Assembly: GCA_036877525.1 (NCBI GenBank)
Contig: JAZGTH010000007.1
Coordinates: 4,877,001-4,941,000 of the forward strand
Direction of reading: 5' to 3'
DNA: 64,000 nucleotides
Origin: Chromobotia macracanthus
Taxonomy: Eukaryota > Chordata > Actinopteri > Cypriniformes > Botiidae
Below the pieces are notes generated by a model that was given only the letters and a program-made list of their open reading frames with translations, did not search any database and was not told the DNA's origin. The translations under genes were made by a program, and so were the position numbers. Of the stretch, positions 13,295 to 25,560 are shown one piece after another. Position 1 is the stretch's first letter, and each line of letters starts with the position of its first letter.

Positions 13295-13302
13295 TGACGT
13301 CA
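13295..13302. promoter_or_regulatory. palindromic CRE
   Basis: Full TGACGTCA cAMP-response element. TGACATCA lies at 13273-13280 and an AGGTCACAATGGG word at about 13318-13330. Position is about 300 bp downstream of the CpG-rich island. Confidence 0.45.
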
Positions 13303-13341
13303 TGAACCTTCTGAGTGAGGTCACAATGGGAATGAACAAGC

Positions 13342-13378
13342 AGAGGGGCTATTAGAGGGGCTATTAGAGGGGCTAGAG
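13342..13378. repeat. three-copy 12-bp tandem repeat
   Basis: AGAGGGGCTATT is repeated twice, followed by a third partial copy, AGAGGGGCTAG. Confidence 0.8.
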
Positions 13379-14445
13379 GCCATTTAGCTTAAAGTAATTA
13401 TGTAAAACGTGAATCAATTGAATACATTTTGAATAAAAAATAACTAAAAGGTAACTAATGCTAAATATCGAATTATTTTTTGTCCAATAGAAAAATTCAC
13501 CACCTAAGGATAAAGCATGTGTAATTGGACTTCTGAGTATTTTAGACTCGTAGTTACTGAATGAGAAAGCACCGTTCCTGTGTGACAACTAGCCGCACAC
13601 TCTCTCCTCTAACTTCTGTCATTATGTTCTCTGAAACAACTCGATAGTTCACAATTTTAGTGAACGAGTACAGATGCTTTGTTTGACAGACAACAGTTGT
13701 GTGAGAAAATCCCTCGAGATTGACTGACGCCTGACACTTTCTCTCATCCATAAAATGAGCGGAAACAGCATAACTGATGTCTGAAAGCTTTACAGACCTG
13801 TCCTCAAAACCTTTTAAAAATAAAATAAAACAAGTTTAAAACCTCACTTTGACAGCTCTGTCCATGTAAGTCACCGCTACAATTTATGATTTTATAACCA
13901 TGTACTTTAGTTATTGAAAACAGAGTTTTCTCATCATACATTTTCTGAGTAGAACATGTTCAGAATTTGGTCCTCATATATGATGTATCTGTAAAGGAAC
14001 CTACAATAGAAATGTAGGGCCCTCATGAGACTATATGTGATAGAATCACATATTAGCTTTGATCACATGGATGGAAAGTTATATTTAATTCAACTTTATT
14101 GCCTTGATGTGAGAACTAACACAAGCTTCACATTTCTGCTTTCAAATCAAAAACAGCTGAAAATTCAATATAATAAACAAATAATTATTAATCAAATTAA
14201 TCAGAATAACTAATTCTTTATATGTATAGAAAAGTTATATGTTCTGATCTGATCAGAATTTAGAGTGTGAACTGTTTCATAATTTTAAATTTATTACAAT
14301 AATTTGTGCTGTTATACAGCATATTGTTTACTATGCGGTTTATAATCTTGCTGTGAAAAAATATTTTCTTTCTCAGAGTGTTTTTTGTGTTTTCTCTGCC
14401 ATCCCAAAAAATCATCAATTTTCATGAGTTTTGGCACATGGAGAA
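13379..14445. other. intergenic, no gene seen
   Basis: AT-rich. Minus-strand ORFs at 13373-13751 and a plus ORF at 14025-14213 lack domains. Confidence 0.55.
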
Positions 14446-14449
14446 TAAC

Positions 14450-15300
14450 ATATTCGGTGATAGCAGAGCCGGAGTGGAAAGCATTGGCCAAACTCTCCGT
14501 TCTGAGCTGCTGGCTCTAAGCTTCAGGTCTCCATGAGGCAGGCAAATAGGAAACTAGTGGCATGTTTTTACTCTAAATCCTCTGCATGCTCTGTCACCTT
14601 TTGCCAAAATGGCCTTTGATTCCTTAGACGTGAGTGCAAAGCTCAAAATGAAAGGATGGGACAATAGGCCAAGGCTTAACTCATCAATAAATAAGGTTAC
14701 TTAATTCTTTAAGCAGAGGTGAAGAATGCCCATTTGTGATGTCATCGCATTGTCCATGATTGATGAGGCCTGACGCTTAGGCTCCTGAGAGCGTGTTTGT
14801 TATGGGAGTGAGCCCATCTGAATTTCTTTGGAGATTTTGTTCAAAAAGCAGAGAAAAGTGAAATTGCCAGAGTCTCTCAGCTCTCCACCAAATTTACTTC
14901 AAAGTTTCCCCCACAGGGATCTGTCTGTCGCAGTCTGAGCGCTCCATGCATGTAACTGCTCTGCATCGTGTCATAGCAGGGACAAACTGAGATGCTGCTG
15001 TATAGAAGGGACTTTTTTGGGCCCGGGCGAGGGGTCTGTGTGTCTTTTTCCCCCCTGTGTGTGTGTGTGTGTGTTAAGGGGGTGACTTTCTCATCATTTC
15101 TCCTAATGCAGGGACCCACAGGGTCGGTGGCAGGCCCACAATGCGGCCGTTGTCTGGTTCCTGTCGTTGAGCTCAAGTAAGGCTTCCTGTTCATTAGGCA
15201 TCTTTTCACCTCGCCACAATGCAGGAGCTCAGCTGCAATGCTGCGTTGACGCCCAGCCCCTCAATGCCTCGTCAAAGCCTCTAAATGGTGTTTATGCATG
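14450..15300. promoter_or_regulatory. candidate conserved noncoding block
   Basis: A long, complex stretch with SOX-type words in both orientations: GGGACAATAGG at about 14659 and GCATTGTCCATGA at about 14748-14760. It also carries GTGATGTCATC at about 14737 and ATTA words. A (TG)n run at 15056-15074 interrupts it. ORFs at 14877-15209 (-) and 14992-15180 (+) overlap the repeat and show no family similarity. Confidence 0.35.
15056..15074. repeat. (TG)n microsatellite
   Basis: Short uninterrupted TG tract after a CCCCCC run. Confidence 0.9.
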
Positions 15301-15525
15301 CCTTTGTTGTTCTTTGTGTGGCCGGTCTTAATGCACAGCGATTCGTCTGCTTTTGTGGCACCGAGCGCTACATTATCCGAGTCTGTGTGGCTTCAGATTC
15401 AGACCTCTGGCTTTTCAGGGCCCCAAACAGCCAAAATAAAAAGTGCTCAAAGCTGCAGACTGGACTGTTGGGGCTATGTCTCATCATTAGAGGCAAAACA
15501 AAATAATTTTCAAATTTTGTGGATT

Positions 15526-15836
15526 CCCAGCTGACAATTTTAGGTTGCAAGAATGTTTCCATTAGTAACAAAAACAATACAAAATTATTTTGAAAGTTCT
15601 GGAAATGTTAAAAATATCCAGTTATCCAATGTTTTTAAGACATTGTGTTAACGTTATTGCATTTTTAAAATTCTGTAATATTTTTTAAATTCTGTAACGT
15701 TCTCAAAGCGCTCCGCCAACAATTTAAGAGTAACATTTTTAATATGATAACATTAAAATCGTTCTACTAATGTACCTTAGAAAGAACTTTTAAAGAACGT
15801 TAGCCAATTTTCTGAGAACATTCCTTGTTAGCTGGG
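15526..15836 (+). mobile_element. palindromic MITE-like element, copy 6 (complete)
   Basis: Left end CCCAGCTGACAATTTTAGG and right end CCTTGTTAGCTGGG, with the same internal order as copy 1: TTCCATTAGTAACAAAAAC, then ACATTGTGTTAACGTTATTG, then AACGTTAGCCAATTTTCTG. A longer interior than copy 1. No ORF. Confidence 0.85.
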
Positions 15837-17445
15837 TTTAGTCCATGTTGGTTTGAGTTCATTTATGTGTGCACCTAAAATGTGACCAGATTCACTTGTA
15901 GCAGATACACATTAAATCTCTTACATTAAATGCTCTCTAGCATAAGAATGTTCCTTCCCCAAGACCACCCGCCACTTAGTAACAGCAACAAGTAGCAAAT
16001 CATAGTTCATGGTGATGCAGTAAACTAAAGGCTATTGGCTAATTATAAAGTGAACCCTTCAATATATGCCCTGTGCAAACTTCTTTAATTGTTCCTTAAT
16101 CTACAGAAGCTGCAATTCGGTAATCAAAGGGTCTTTCCAACAGTAATATCTGCAGATATCTCATGACAAGCTGCTTATATAAGAAGCTCATAATTGTTTC
16201 TGTTTTATTTGATTGCAAAATGTTTGACATTGAGAACTGCACTGAACTGGATTTCATTTAAATTGTTAAGTTCTTTTTTATACTATAGTGAGAGTGTCAG
16301 AGTTTATATACTACATATAACAAAACATAATAAACTGAGCGATGTAACCAGACTGTAATCAGTTCTAATGCGGCATGCACACACACTAGGTTATCAACGC
16401 TATGTTGTAGCAGATAAAAACTGACAGACAGCACATTAAAAAATTCGACACATTACATTTAATAGAAGCAAATTTAACCTGACATAACCTGTCTTCTGTA
16501 TTCTAGTGACCTGCGTTTATCTGCACTGTGACTGATTCCCTTACAGCAACCTTCTCAGATCAGATCAGATCAGTGAGAACTGATGATTCAGTGGAAAGAT
16601 CTGAGTGATTTTCCACCACGTGTGTCAAATAATCTCCTGTGGACCGTTTTATTGCTCAGTGGTCTTTTAAAGCTGACGAGATTTATGGAGTTCTCAGTTA
16701 TGTGTCACTTAAATATGAGTTTTGCCTCAGATGTTTATCATAACATTTGCTGACAGACTAAGAGTTCAGAGACAAACAATTAATGTGGAGAACTTATATA
16801 CATATAACATATAACCCCTTTTAAAACTTTGTCAGGTTTGTCTTCTCCAAAGTATGGATCTTTGTGTTCCTGTAGCTCAACTGGTAGAGCATTGTGTCAG
16901 CTCACAAAAAGTAGGAAAAATAATGTTCTGATTAATGTTTCACAGTTTTTTCCCTGTAAGTGATTGTACATCCCTGTAGTTTTTTTTATCTTGATGCAAA
17001 TGCAAATTCCCAGAAGCTTCTGCATTATGTAAGAGATAATGTACAGTCGGCAGTGCTTTATCACAATATAAACCCAGACAGTGTGTATTATCACCCTGAA
17101 AGGCTTTATTTTAAAATAATGAAAAATAATAAAATAATCGGACTCTATATCATCCTACTTATTTCACAGCTACATACCAAACAAATACATAAAACATAAA
17201 TGTATTAAATAAACGCATAGGAAATTGTGATGTACATGTATATATTTATATTTATATTTGTGTGAGCACCTTGTAATACGAGAGACGTGACAAATTTAGA
17301 GGCCTACAAAAATATTTGACCACAAAATGCTTTAAATGATCGATCAGATTTTTGTCTATATTTTTTCTAGTTTTGAATGTATTGTAAATATATATTATAA
17401 TCAACATTCCTCTTGATTGGCATTGTGATAAACCCTGTAAATGCA
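15837..17445. other. intergenic, no gene seen
   Basis: AT-rich. Contains a three-copy GATCA/CAGAT word at about 16557-16572 and a SINE head fragment at 16866. ORFs at 16897-17199 have no domain. Confidence 0.55.
16866..16900 (+). mobile_element. SINE head fragment
   Basis: GTTCCTGTAGCTCAACTGG followed by TAGAGCATTGTGTCAGC matches the tRNA-like head of the SINE at 33251-33400 (opposite strand). The body is missing. Not a functional tRNA: the T-arm and acceptor end are absent. Confidence 0.6.
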
Positions 17446-17449
17446 TTCT

Positions 17450-17935
17450 GGTATTGCTTTCCCTGTGAGAGATACAAAATGAAACACACTGATGCCGGTT
17501 ACCCTTTGGAACAGCGTCTGTGTTGGCCTATGAGGCCCTTAATGCCTCAACACACTGAACGTTCACATGTCTGTATTTATCCTGATATTAGGACAACAGA
17601 ACTTGATCATTACACCTGAAGAGACTTTCACTCTTGTGGCTCCACTTGAAATGACATCCATTAAGTCGTCTGTTGGATTTATTTAATGAACACACTAGTG
17701 GTATGGTAATGTCTCTCTTTCGCTCTCTCTCTATCTCTCTCGCTCTCTTTCTAGCCTGTAAGGACTTTGAAATCAAGTGTTGGCATGTTTTGCTCCTGGC
17801 TGATATTTTCATTAAGTGCAATCAAATAAATTCTTATCAAATAATGAAACCAGGAATCTGGCTTCTCCCAAATGCCATTTACCTCACCAATAAAAAGGTT
17901 TCCAGAGTAATATCTCGTTTTTTGACGGGCTAATT
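17450..17935. promoter_or_regulatory. candidate conserved noncoding block
   Basis: Complex sequence with several homeodomain words (TCATTAAGTGCAATC at about 17810, TGATCATTACACC at about 17604), split by a pyrimidine tract at 17710-17755. The ORFs here read through the tract and are not convincing. Confidence 0.3.
17710..17755. repeat. (CT)n-rich pyrimidine tract
   Basis: Alternating CT dinucleotides with CGCTCT and TATCTC interruptions. Confidence 0.85.
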
Positions 17936-18213
17936 TGAAGCCGTTTGCTATGCCAGACTCACCAGATTTTAAACTGCAGTAAGTTTTAATTGCACTCTGT
18001 TATTATTTGAACCAGACTTACCTGTTTCAATGCTGTTTTACCAAGAAAAGTAAAGCAATGAGCCACAGCAGGCTGTGTTTTACTGTGATTTTACCACAGT
18101 TAATAGGTGCTTAGGTCCTGTAACATGGTTTATTGCTTTTTGAAAATGGCTACAGAGGATATTGTCTAATGCATAGAAAGAGCAATTACCATTATACTGT
18201 TTATGTTTAAAGA

Positions 18214-18768
18214 TTTATACTATATACTGAAGTATACTGCATACTAAAGTATACTATATACTGAAGTATACTATATACTGAAGTATGCTGCATAGTAAAG
18301 TATACTATATCCTAAAGTATACTTTATACTGAAGTATATTGCATATTGAATTACATTGCATACTGAATTATACTGCATACTGAAGTATACTGCATACTAA
18401 AGTATACTGCATACTGAAGTATGCTGCATACTGAAGTATGCTGCATACTAAAGTATGCTGCATACTAAAGTATGCTGCATATTTAATTATACTGCATACT
18501 AAAGTATGCTGCATACTAAAGTATACTATATACTGAAGTATACTGCATACTAAAGTATGCTGCATATTTAATTATACTGCATACTAAAGTATGCTGCATA
18601 CTAAAGTATACTATATACTGAAGTATACTATATGCTGAAGTATGCTGCATAGTAAAGTATACTATATACTAAAGTATACTTTATACTGAAGTATATTGCA
18701 TATTGAATTACATTGCATACTGAATTATACTGCATACTGAAGTATACTGCATACTAAAGTATACTGTA
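18214..18768. repeat. 17-bp tandem array with higher-order structure
   Basis: About 32 copies of a 17-bp unit, typified by ACTGAAGTATACTGCAT and ACTAAAGTATACTATAT. A segment containing distinctive variants (AGTAAAGTATACTATAT, ATTGAATTACATTGCAT) recurs 357 bp later, exactly 21 units, so part of the array was duplicated as a block. The minus-strand ORF at 18368-18565 simply translates the repeat. Confidence 0.9.
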
Positions 18769-19055
18769 TTTGTTTAATAAATGTTTGGATACTGTACAAT
18801 CATATATATACATATATAGATCACTGGAGAAATATAGCTTCATTACAACATTAATCCATGTGGCATTTAAATGTTTGGACAGAATGCATACTCCATAATC
18901 CTAATTAATTTAAAAAAAGTTCATTTTAAAAAATAGCAAAAACAATAGCAATAAAATGCATCGTTTTCAAATGCATCACCTTTTCTGAATAATGCAAAAC
19001 ATAGAGGCACAGTTCCTGATTCTCTCTTCAGTACAGATAATACATGCAGGCCATT
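18769..19055. other. intergenic, no gene seen
   Basis: AT-rich sequence with a short TATATATA tract near 18803. No ORF of interest. Confidence 0.5.
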
Positions 19056-19059
19056 CACA

Positions 19060-19300
19060 GACTTATACAGAGACATTAATATTCACCGTCCTGCAGATAA
19101 TCAGAACACGCTGTGTGCGATTTGTTTTCATTGATTAAGTGACAGGGCCTGTCGCCACCCTAAAGCATGATTATTAATTATTTTTGTATTGATATCATAA
19201 CTGAATCAACAATGATTTCAGCAAGTGAAAGGGATTTCTCATCAGCAACAACACAAAGCTTGCAGTTTTAATCAGCACGACATGCTGTAAAATCTTTAAC
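19060..19300. promoter_or_regulatory. candidate conserved noncoding element
   Basis: Contains CAACAATGATTTC (SOX-like) at about 19207, dense ATTA/TAAT words and GACAGGGCCTGTC, an inverted repeat at 19141-19153. Complexity is higher than in the flanks. Confidence 0.3.
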
Positions 19301-20635
19301 GGTTTAATCAATCTTTAATCTTTACAGACAGCCCACTTTGAATCTTTTATTTATAAGTATAATTGATTGAAACAGTTTTGCTGGAATTCTGTGTTTATAG
19401 TACTTTGTTTATCTGTGCTTTTTAAATCATGTAGAGAATAGAGATGAACCGCCAGAGTTTAGCAACTGAATGACAAAATCTGAGTCGTTATTGATAATAG
19501 AAAAGATGCTCGTTTATTTATTTGCTTTTATCTGAAAGATACTGTAACTGTTTCCTTCTGCCATTATGTTTGTTATTGAATACAGGGTATTTTTTTTAAA
19601 AAACTTCATGTAGAAACCACAGTATAAAGAGGAAAAATGCCTGGAAATAAACAATGCTTTACTAATGCAAAGTTATGAAAAGAATTATTTTGCACTGTAA
19701 CTGGGTCAGTATTTAAAACAAAAAACTAAACGGTAAAACTGGCATGTGAACTCGGGTCAGGTCAGAGTTTCCTGTCAAGAACACAAGACACTCTTTAAAA
19801 CATTCTCAGATCATGCTGGATAACATCAGTTTAGCAGTTTTTGTCCATGAATGCATGTTATAAATAAAGCAAACATATACTAAACTGTTAAGATGATATA
19901 CTAAATTGTTAAAATGATAATATCATTTGGTGTTTCAATTTCCTCGTCGCTTTTACTTTATTTTGCATTGGGACATTTGAAGCTTGCACTGTTGTCCCCT
20001 TACAAGGACTACTGGTTCTTGGAGGCTTGCAGGTTAACAGCGTCTGTGATAACAGTGAGAGCAGGGACCCTTGGTTGTGTCTTAAGAGGATTTGTAGTGT
20101 TACCTGTGTCACAAGGTTATCAGTGCAGATAGCTTCTGCTGTGTGCAGCCGACAGCTTCAGGTAATCGCAGTGACCTCCAAACCACAGGAGCTTGTTATC
20201 ACTGGCCAGAGCGGAGAGATAGTGCTGCAGACCGCTAACTGAGTTCAGTGCGAGTGGTTGCAGCATGCAGACAATTTGAATAACTGCATACATTTAAACT
20301 GTAAATGCACATATATCACCCTGTTACATTTCCTAAAGCTCAAAGGTGAAATCAAACAATGCAACTGGTAACTATACATATTCATACCATGAGTGCACTC
20401 TAGATTAGAGCGTATAGAACTACAAAAATATAACCCATTGTAATATCATTATGCGATATTGCAGACATTAAAGTTTGAGTGTAACATGAAATGAAAATAT
20501 AATGCAAACATCTAATCTTGATAACCCTAAATTGCTAATTATTTAATTTTTATACATTTCATTATTTATTAATTAGGTGATATCCTATCAGGTAACTAAA
20601 CCAAACTTTATTCAATAATGTATGAAGGGAACATA
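19301..20635. other. intergenic, no gene seen
   Basis: Overlapping ORFs on both strands at 19909-20242 have no recognisable domains and no splice context. AT-rich, otherwise unremarkable. Confidence 0.5.
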
Positions 20636-20637
20636 TG

Positions 20638-20895
20638 GGCTCTGTTCCGAAACCTACTCTGCTGCCTACATAGGCAAGGGGCCTAGAGGTCTGATAAGAG
20701 GCCCTTTTCTTAAAAGCAGCATTCCAAAAAAGAGAAAATATGTTTTAACTAGTTGAGCAATCAAATCATTAGCTTAGCTTAACAATTAAAATAAATTGTG
20801 AGCCCAGAGTCTCACACACTGTCTGAATGATCTATGTAGAGCAGTTCCAATCAGTCCCTTATGAGGTTCTGTTTCATTTGGGATGTTGCCTTAGA
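20638..20895 (+). mobile_element. interspersed DNA element, second family
   Basis: The left part reads GGGCTCTGTTCCGAAACCTA followed by GCTGCCTACATAGGCA. The right part contains CAGTTCCAATCAGTCCC and GGATGTTGCCTTAGAAGG, consistent with a degraded inverted arm. The left end is similar to the reverse complement of 61612-61679, so it is a repeated family. Confidence 0.55.
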
Positions 20896-20899
20896 AGGT

Positions 20900-21070
20900 A
20901 CATTTACATTTATGCATTATAAACATATGTACATATGGCAGCACCTTCTTCCAAAGCAACTTACGGCATATTCAAGCTATACATTTGACCAGTACATGTG
21001 TTCCGTGAATCGAACCCACAACCTTTTGTGCTACTAATGCAATGCTCTTCCAGTGGAGCTACACAGGTAG
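20900..21070 (-). mobile_element. tRNA-derived SINE, divergent copy
   Basis: On the minus strand: tRNA-like head with CTGTGTAGCTCCACTGGAAG, B-box-like GGTTGTGGGTTCGATTCACG, then AAATGTATAGCTTGAATATG and a tail near CATAAATGTAAATG. Same family as 33251-33400. Confidence 0.75.
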
Positions 21071-22320
21071 CTGCTCAAGTAAACAAGCTAGGCAGCACAT
21101 GGAGAAAGACAATGAGATCTGCAAGTTTTGTTGCAAGTTTGATGGCCTGTACATGAACTCAGCTTGCATTAAAAGCACTATATCAATAATAAAAACTACT
21201 GTAATATTTCTATTGATGATACGATCTATAACAGATGCTGTGTTTAGCTGTCAGATTAGATATTTTGTATGTTTGTGGATTTTCTGGGGGGTTTTGGTTG
21301 GCTGCGGAGATGAGCTTAGCAATCTTTCAATCTTCTACCGAAAGTTTTTTTTCCGCTTTATTTCTTTTTTGTAGCATTGATCATCGGGGCATAACCAATA
21401 TGGAGGATTATCCATTCCAGGGTCTATTCTATGGGCTGCTTATGGAAGCATTTTTGCTACAGGCAGCCATGCAAATTATTACTTATTGCCCTGTAAGCTG
21501 ATAACACAAATTAGATGCCTATTAAATTCAAACAATGTATATAGAATTAAACAGGGAAAAGATTAGAAATGATACCTGGAAGCTTATAACGAGATGCTCG
21601 TGTGGTATATAAAGTACAACATACTAAAAGTGAATTGAGATTCCTGTAGTCTGGAGAAGTATACAGTACAGCATGAATCAGAGTCTGAATGTAGCTTGGT
21701 TGAGGATGCAGTATGATCATGAACGGTGAATAAATGTGTGATCACTTTAACATACGCACTGTAAAACAGTTCATGTTTCTAATTATTTAATGGAATCTGA
21801 CCACCCTAGCAACCGCCAAGCGTCTTCATAGCAACAACCAATTAACCACTCTGCCCTAGTAACCAGCCTGAAAACCATAGCAACCACATAGTATTCAAAT
21901 AATACATTTAAGAACTTCAAGCAACAGCTGAGCTGGTCTGTTACTCAAACTTAAAAATGTATTTTTAACATTCACAGTTTGGCTTGACAAACTTTTCTCA
22001 TTTATAAATATATGATTTCATTTTATGTAAATACAGAGCAAACAATAAAAAAAGTTCCGTACTCAGGTGGTTCTGAAGTGAGACAGATACACAACAAACT
22101 TTTTACTTCTTCTGCCTGGAGGATAGTGAGGGATTCATCTCAACTTTGTGTCAGAGTGGTCATGCACTGAACGCCTCTTCTGATTGGACAGCCGTGATAG
22201 TAATGAAGCCTACACACAAATCACATAAAGAAGACAAACCTCTCAACCATTGTCCCATTGTTGTTGGTCACAAACGCACAACTAAAAGCCACACAGCCTG
22301 ATCAGAATGACTTCACCTCT
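21071..22320. other. intergenic, no gene seen
   Basis: ORFs at 21042-21374 and 21235-21501 (+) overlap in different frames and start inside the SINE. Neither shows a domain. Confidence 0.5.
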
Positions 22321-22329
22321 CTCTTACCA

Positions 22330-22690
22330 TCACCCCCACCTTCCCTTCTGTCTCTTTATATTCATTAAATTCATTAGGAGCCACAAAGAACAGCCAGTTA
22401 AACAGCTTGTGATTTTTAGTTGATTTCACCCTCCCTTTTGAAGCCAGTGGGGAAATTAAACCACACATCATCTGCCAGAAGGGCCTAGAGAAGGTTCTGA
22501 CACGTCGAGCATTCTGCAGTGGTCATATTGCCAAAGTGTTTTCTGAATACACTAGAGCTGACCAGAGCAGATTGCTTTTGATTAGTGATTAGTTTGCTAA
22601 TGAAGTGAAGAGTAGATTGGGTGGGAATTCCTTTGAGAGCTCCTCTTACTGGCCTGGCAGGACTTACTATGGGGTCCTCAGTGGATTATA
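22330..22690. promoter_or_regulatory. candidate conserved noncoding element
   Basis: Complex block with ATTAG/CTAAT words (GATTAGTGATTAGTTTGC at about 22579-22596), an ATTCATTAGGAGC word at about 22369 and CACAAAGAACAGCC at about 22381. No ORF. Confidence 0.35.
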
Positions 22691-24965
22691 CATTAGCGTG
22701 AGATGACAATGCTGTGCATGGAAGGCACATGAGCATCCTACTAAAAGCTAAAAGGATAAATAGAAAATCCTACAACATGGTGTACATCACACACGCACAC
22801 TTAGGACCAAATCCATCTCCATCTGTAGTAGTGAACTTAGAGTTGGGAAGTGACTGTTCGAGTGACGTTATAGGCTTTTGCTTTCAACTCATTTATATAA
22901 TTATTGTATTAATATAATTGTTGCATTAGTTGTATTGTGTAAATGAATCTGTTCAAGTTCTATGTCGTCACCCTACTTTGGTGTATTTGTGGATTGTATT
23001 ATTACTGAAAATTAAATCATATGATTGTTATTTAAAACCATGTTGCTAGCTTCAGCTCTGCGTTGTTTCGGGAACATGGGGGTATGTGCCTTGCTCTTTA
23101 AAGTGTATTTTGCTCTTTAAAGTATTTAGTTACTTGTAGTGTGGCCAACTACAATTTCAACAGAAACGCTTGACAGTATTTTAACTGCAGTTTGAAGGCA
23201 TCTCCTCCAACACTGATGCTCCACAGTCGTCAGTGAAGTTAAAGCTCAATAAAATGAGACGTAACAGGAATTTTCTCCCTTCCAGCGATGGTGCAAAGAA
23301 AGGGGAAAATAGCAATCTGCACACCTGTTAAACAAATGCATTTGAGGCAGAGAGCAGTAATGCAGCAGGCAAATTCAGATTGGCTATAAAATCTTCATTT
23401 AGACAACACCTCCAGGGAACTGATTACGTGAAATTTATATAGCATTAGTTCTGCTCCGCAAATACAGAACACTCTCCCACTTCCCTGAAACATGAAGTGC
23501 TTTGATAAAGAGCTACAGCAGATATTCTCTGTTTCATTTCAAAAGTTTAAGCACTTTTATGAATTCATTAATTGAACTTGTGGAGTGTGGAGGTGACTCC
23601 AGAATTCATGAGGCTTTATGCTCAATATTAGAGGGGATTATATGCTGTTAAAGCTAAAACAAGCCGTTATGTGAAACATCTCTGTTATTCTTTTTTATTG
23701 ACCAACAGCTTTTAAAACATCAGATGTTTTATATGAATTTGTATAGACATAAACAATCTGCCACAGGCATGTCTTCGTTTATGCATCATGTGACAACATT
23801 ACGTGCTGTGCCTGTATAAATAAAGTTTCTATCAGTAATGAGATTAAATGAAAACTTTTGATGTTTTTCCTGGGAAATAAAAATCTGCCGTGTGTCTTAG
23901 CCTTTTTTCAAACGTGCTCAGATACCAAAGATCTCAATATCAACAATTCTCATTAAATTTTTCCACAACCAAATGCCCTGAGCTAACCTACCCACATTCA
24001 TTTTATAGCAGTATACATTCACTGTTGGTCAACAATTAACTCATTTGTGTCTGTTCTTATTTTTTCCTGAGCTATGGAAGAGCAAGAAGAAATACAGTTT
24101 TCATCTGAGAGAAGGAACAGAGGTAAAAATGTTTTTACAAGATCAATTACATCTATTACATGACTGAAAAAGGAGCAAATCTTTAGTTGGTGGTGCTGTA
24201 TGAGGCTCTGGACTGGTAATCCAAATATCACAAATCGGGTCCCGTATGTACAGGCCCGGCACTAAAATTCATGCGGCCCAGGGGCCCATATAGCCAGTAG
24301 TGTAAAGATTTATTTAGTAGAGCCCCCTTAACACAGGGACAATATTCAGATTAAATAAAACAGCAGTTAAACACCCGAGGCTCCGTGTTACCATGATTTT
24401 ACTTTACTTATCCAGTTATACAGCCTAAAACAGTAGCTTACTGTGAATCACTTTGAATTAAATGTATGCTAAACACCAAGTAATCAAAGTTGTAACCATG
24501 TTAAATTGTGATCATTTTGTGCCCACACTCTAAACATTATTAGATCTGCTCAAATTTTTTGGATTCTTTTCACTTCCTAATGTATTCCGCATTTGTGCCC
24601 ACCGTCTGCCTGAAATGATAAATAGTTTCCCTGAAATGGCCCTGAATCAAATTTTAAATGAAGGTGGGTGGGAATCATAGAAGAGCCATTTAGGATGAAT
24701 GTGAAAAGCCATTGTAAAAACACTCTTTAATGTATATACATTATTCCTGCATAAAGATAAATAGTTTTGCTATGAATATATTGAGGGCCTCAGTCTCAGA
24801 CCAAAACAGTAATGTGTTCAATACCAGACCTATTGTGATCTATTGAAGAAAATCCTTCCCTGTAGCGACTATTTTGCTGCTTTCAAGTAGATAAATGTTT
24901 TCTGTGAGGGATAAGAATGCCGAGCTACAAAAAAAAACTGCATTAAACTGTAATGTTTGTCAAGA
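22691..24965. other. intergenic, no gene seen
   Basis: Mostly AT-rich. The stretch at about 23270-23660 has more complex texture and could be another regulatory block, but the signal is weak. About 24185-24242 resembles a decayed tRNA-like SINE head (GGCTCTGGACTGGTAATCCA). No gene. Confidence 0.45.
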
Positions 24966-24974
24966 AGTACGATA

Positions 24975-25560
24975 AAAACTTTACAGTCACGGCTCTCTTT
25001 AGCTGGGGCTATAATGCATCGCTGAAGTCAGCAAGCTGATTGGTCCTGGGAGCCTTCTTACAAGTTAGCAGGCCTCATTTCCAATCTCTGACAGCAATAT
25101 GTGTCACCTCCGCGCTACATCCCAATTGCTGGTGTTGAACACAAACCCAGGTCACTGTATATATGGAAATCACTGTCTTCAGGGCCAGACAAAATGTAAA
25201 AAGGTAAGATTGGCACTTTAACCTCGCTGGCCCCCTGAAAATATGTTTTAGTCTGATACATTATACTGCAAGGAATTATTTATCAAGAAGATACAAGCCT
25301 GATATTTCCAAAAATAATGAGATGTGGCAGCTGGAAGGTTCCAGTCCAGTGAGCAGCGTCTATGAATCAGGGGAAATAGAGTAAATACTGCCGCAACAGG
25401 ACCGGCCAATCAGACACAGTGAAGAGTCAAGAGACGCTATTCTTCCACCCAAAAATAATCAAATATTGCCCTCTGTAAAATCTTTAATGCAGAGTTTTTC
25501 TGTTTGCTTTTCACACAGTAAAGCGAAAGCAAATTACAGCTATTGAAACATCCAGCTGCT
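24975..25560. promoter_or_regulatory. candidate conserved noncoding block
   Basis: A complex, ORF-poor block. It includes a CCAAT box in inverse and direct form (GATTGGTCC at about 25038, GGCCAATCAGAC at about 25405) and GGTAAGATTGGCACTTTAAC at about 25203. It is bounded by a sharp change to AT-rich sequence at about 25560. Confidence 0.35.

Noticed and set aside
18214..18768. CRISPR-like array
   Set aside because: The repeat is a continuous 17-bp tandem with no unique spacers, and the host is a vertebrate.
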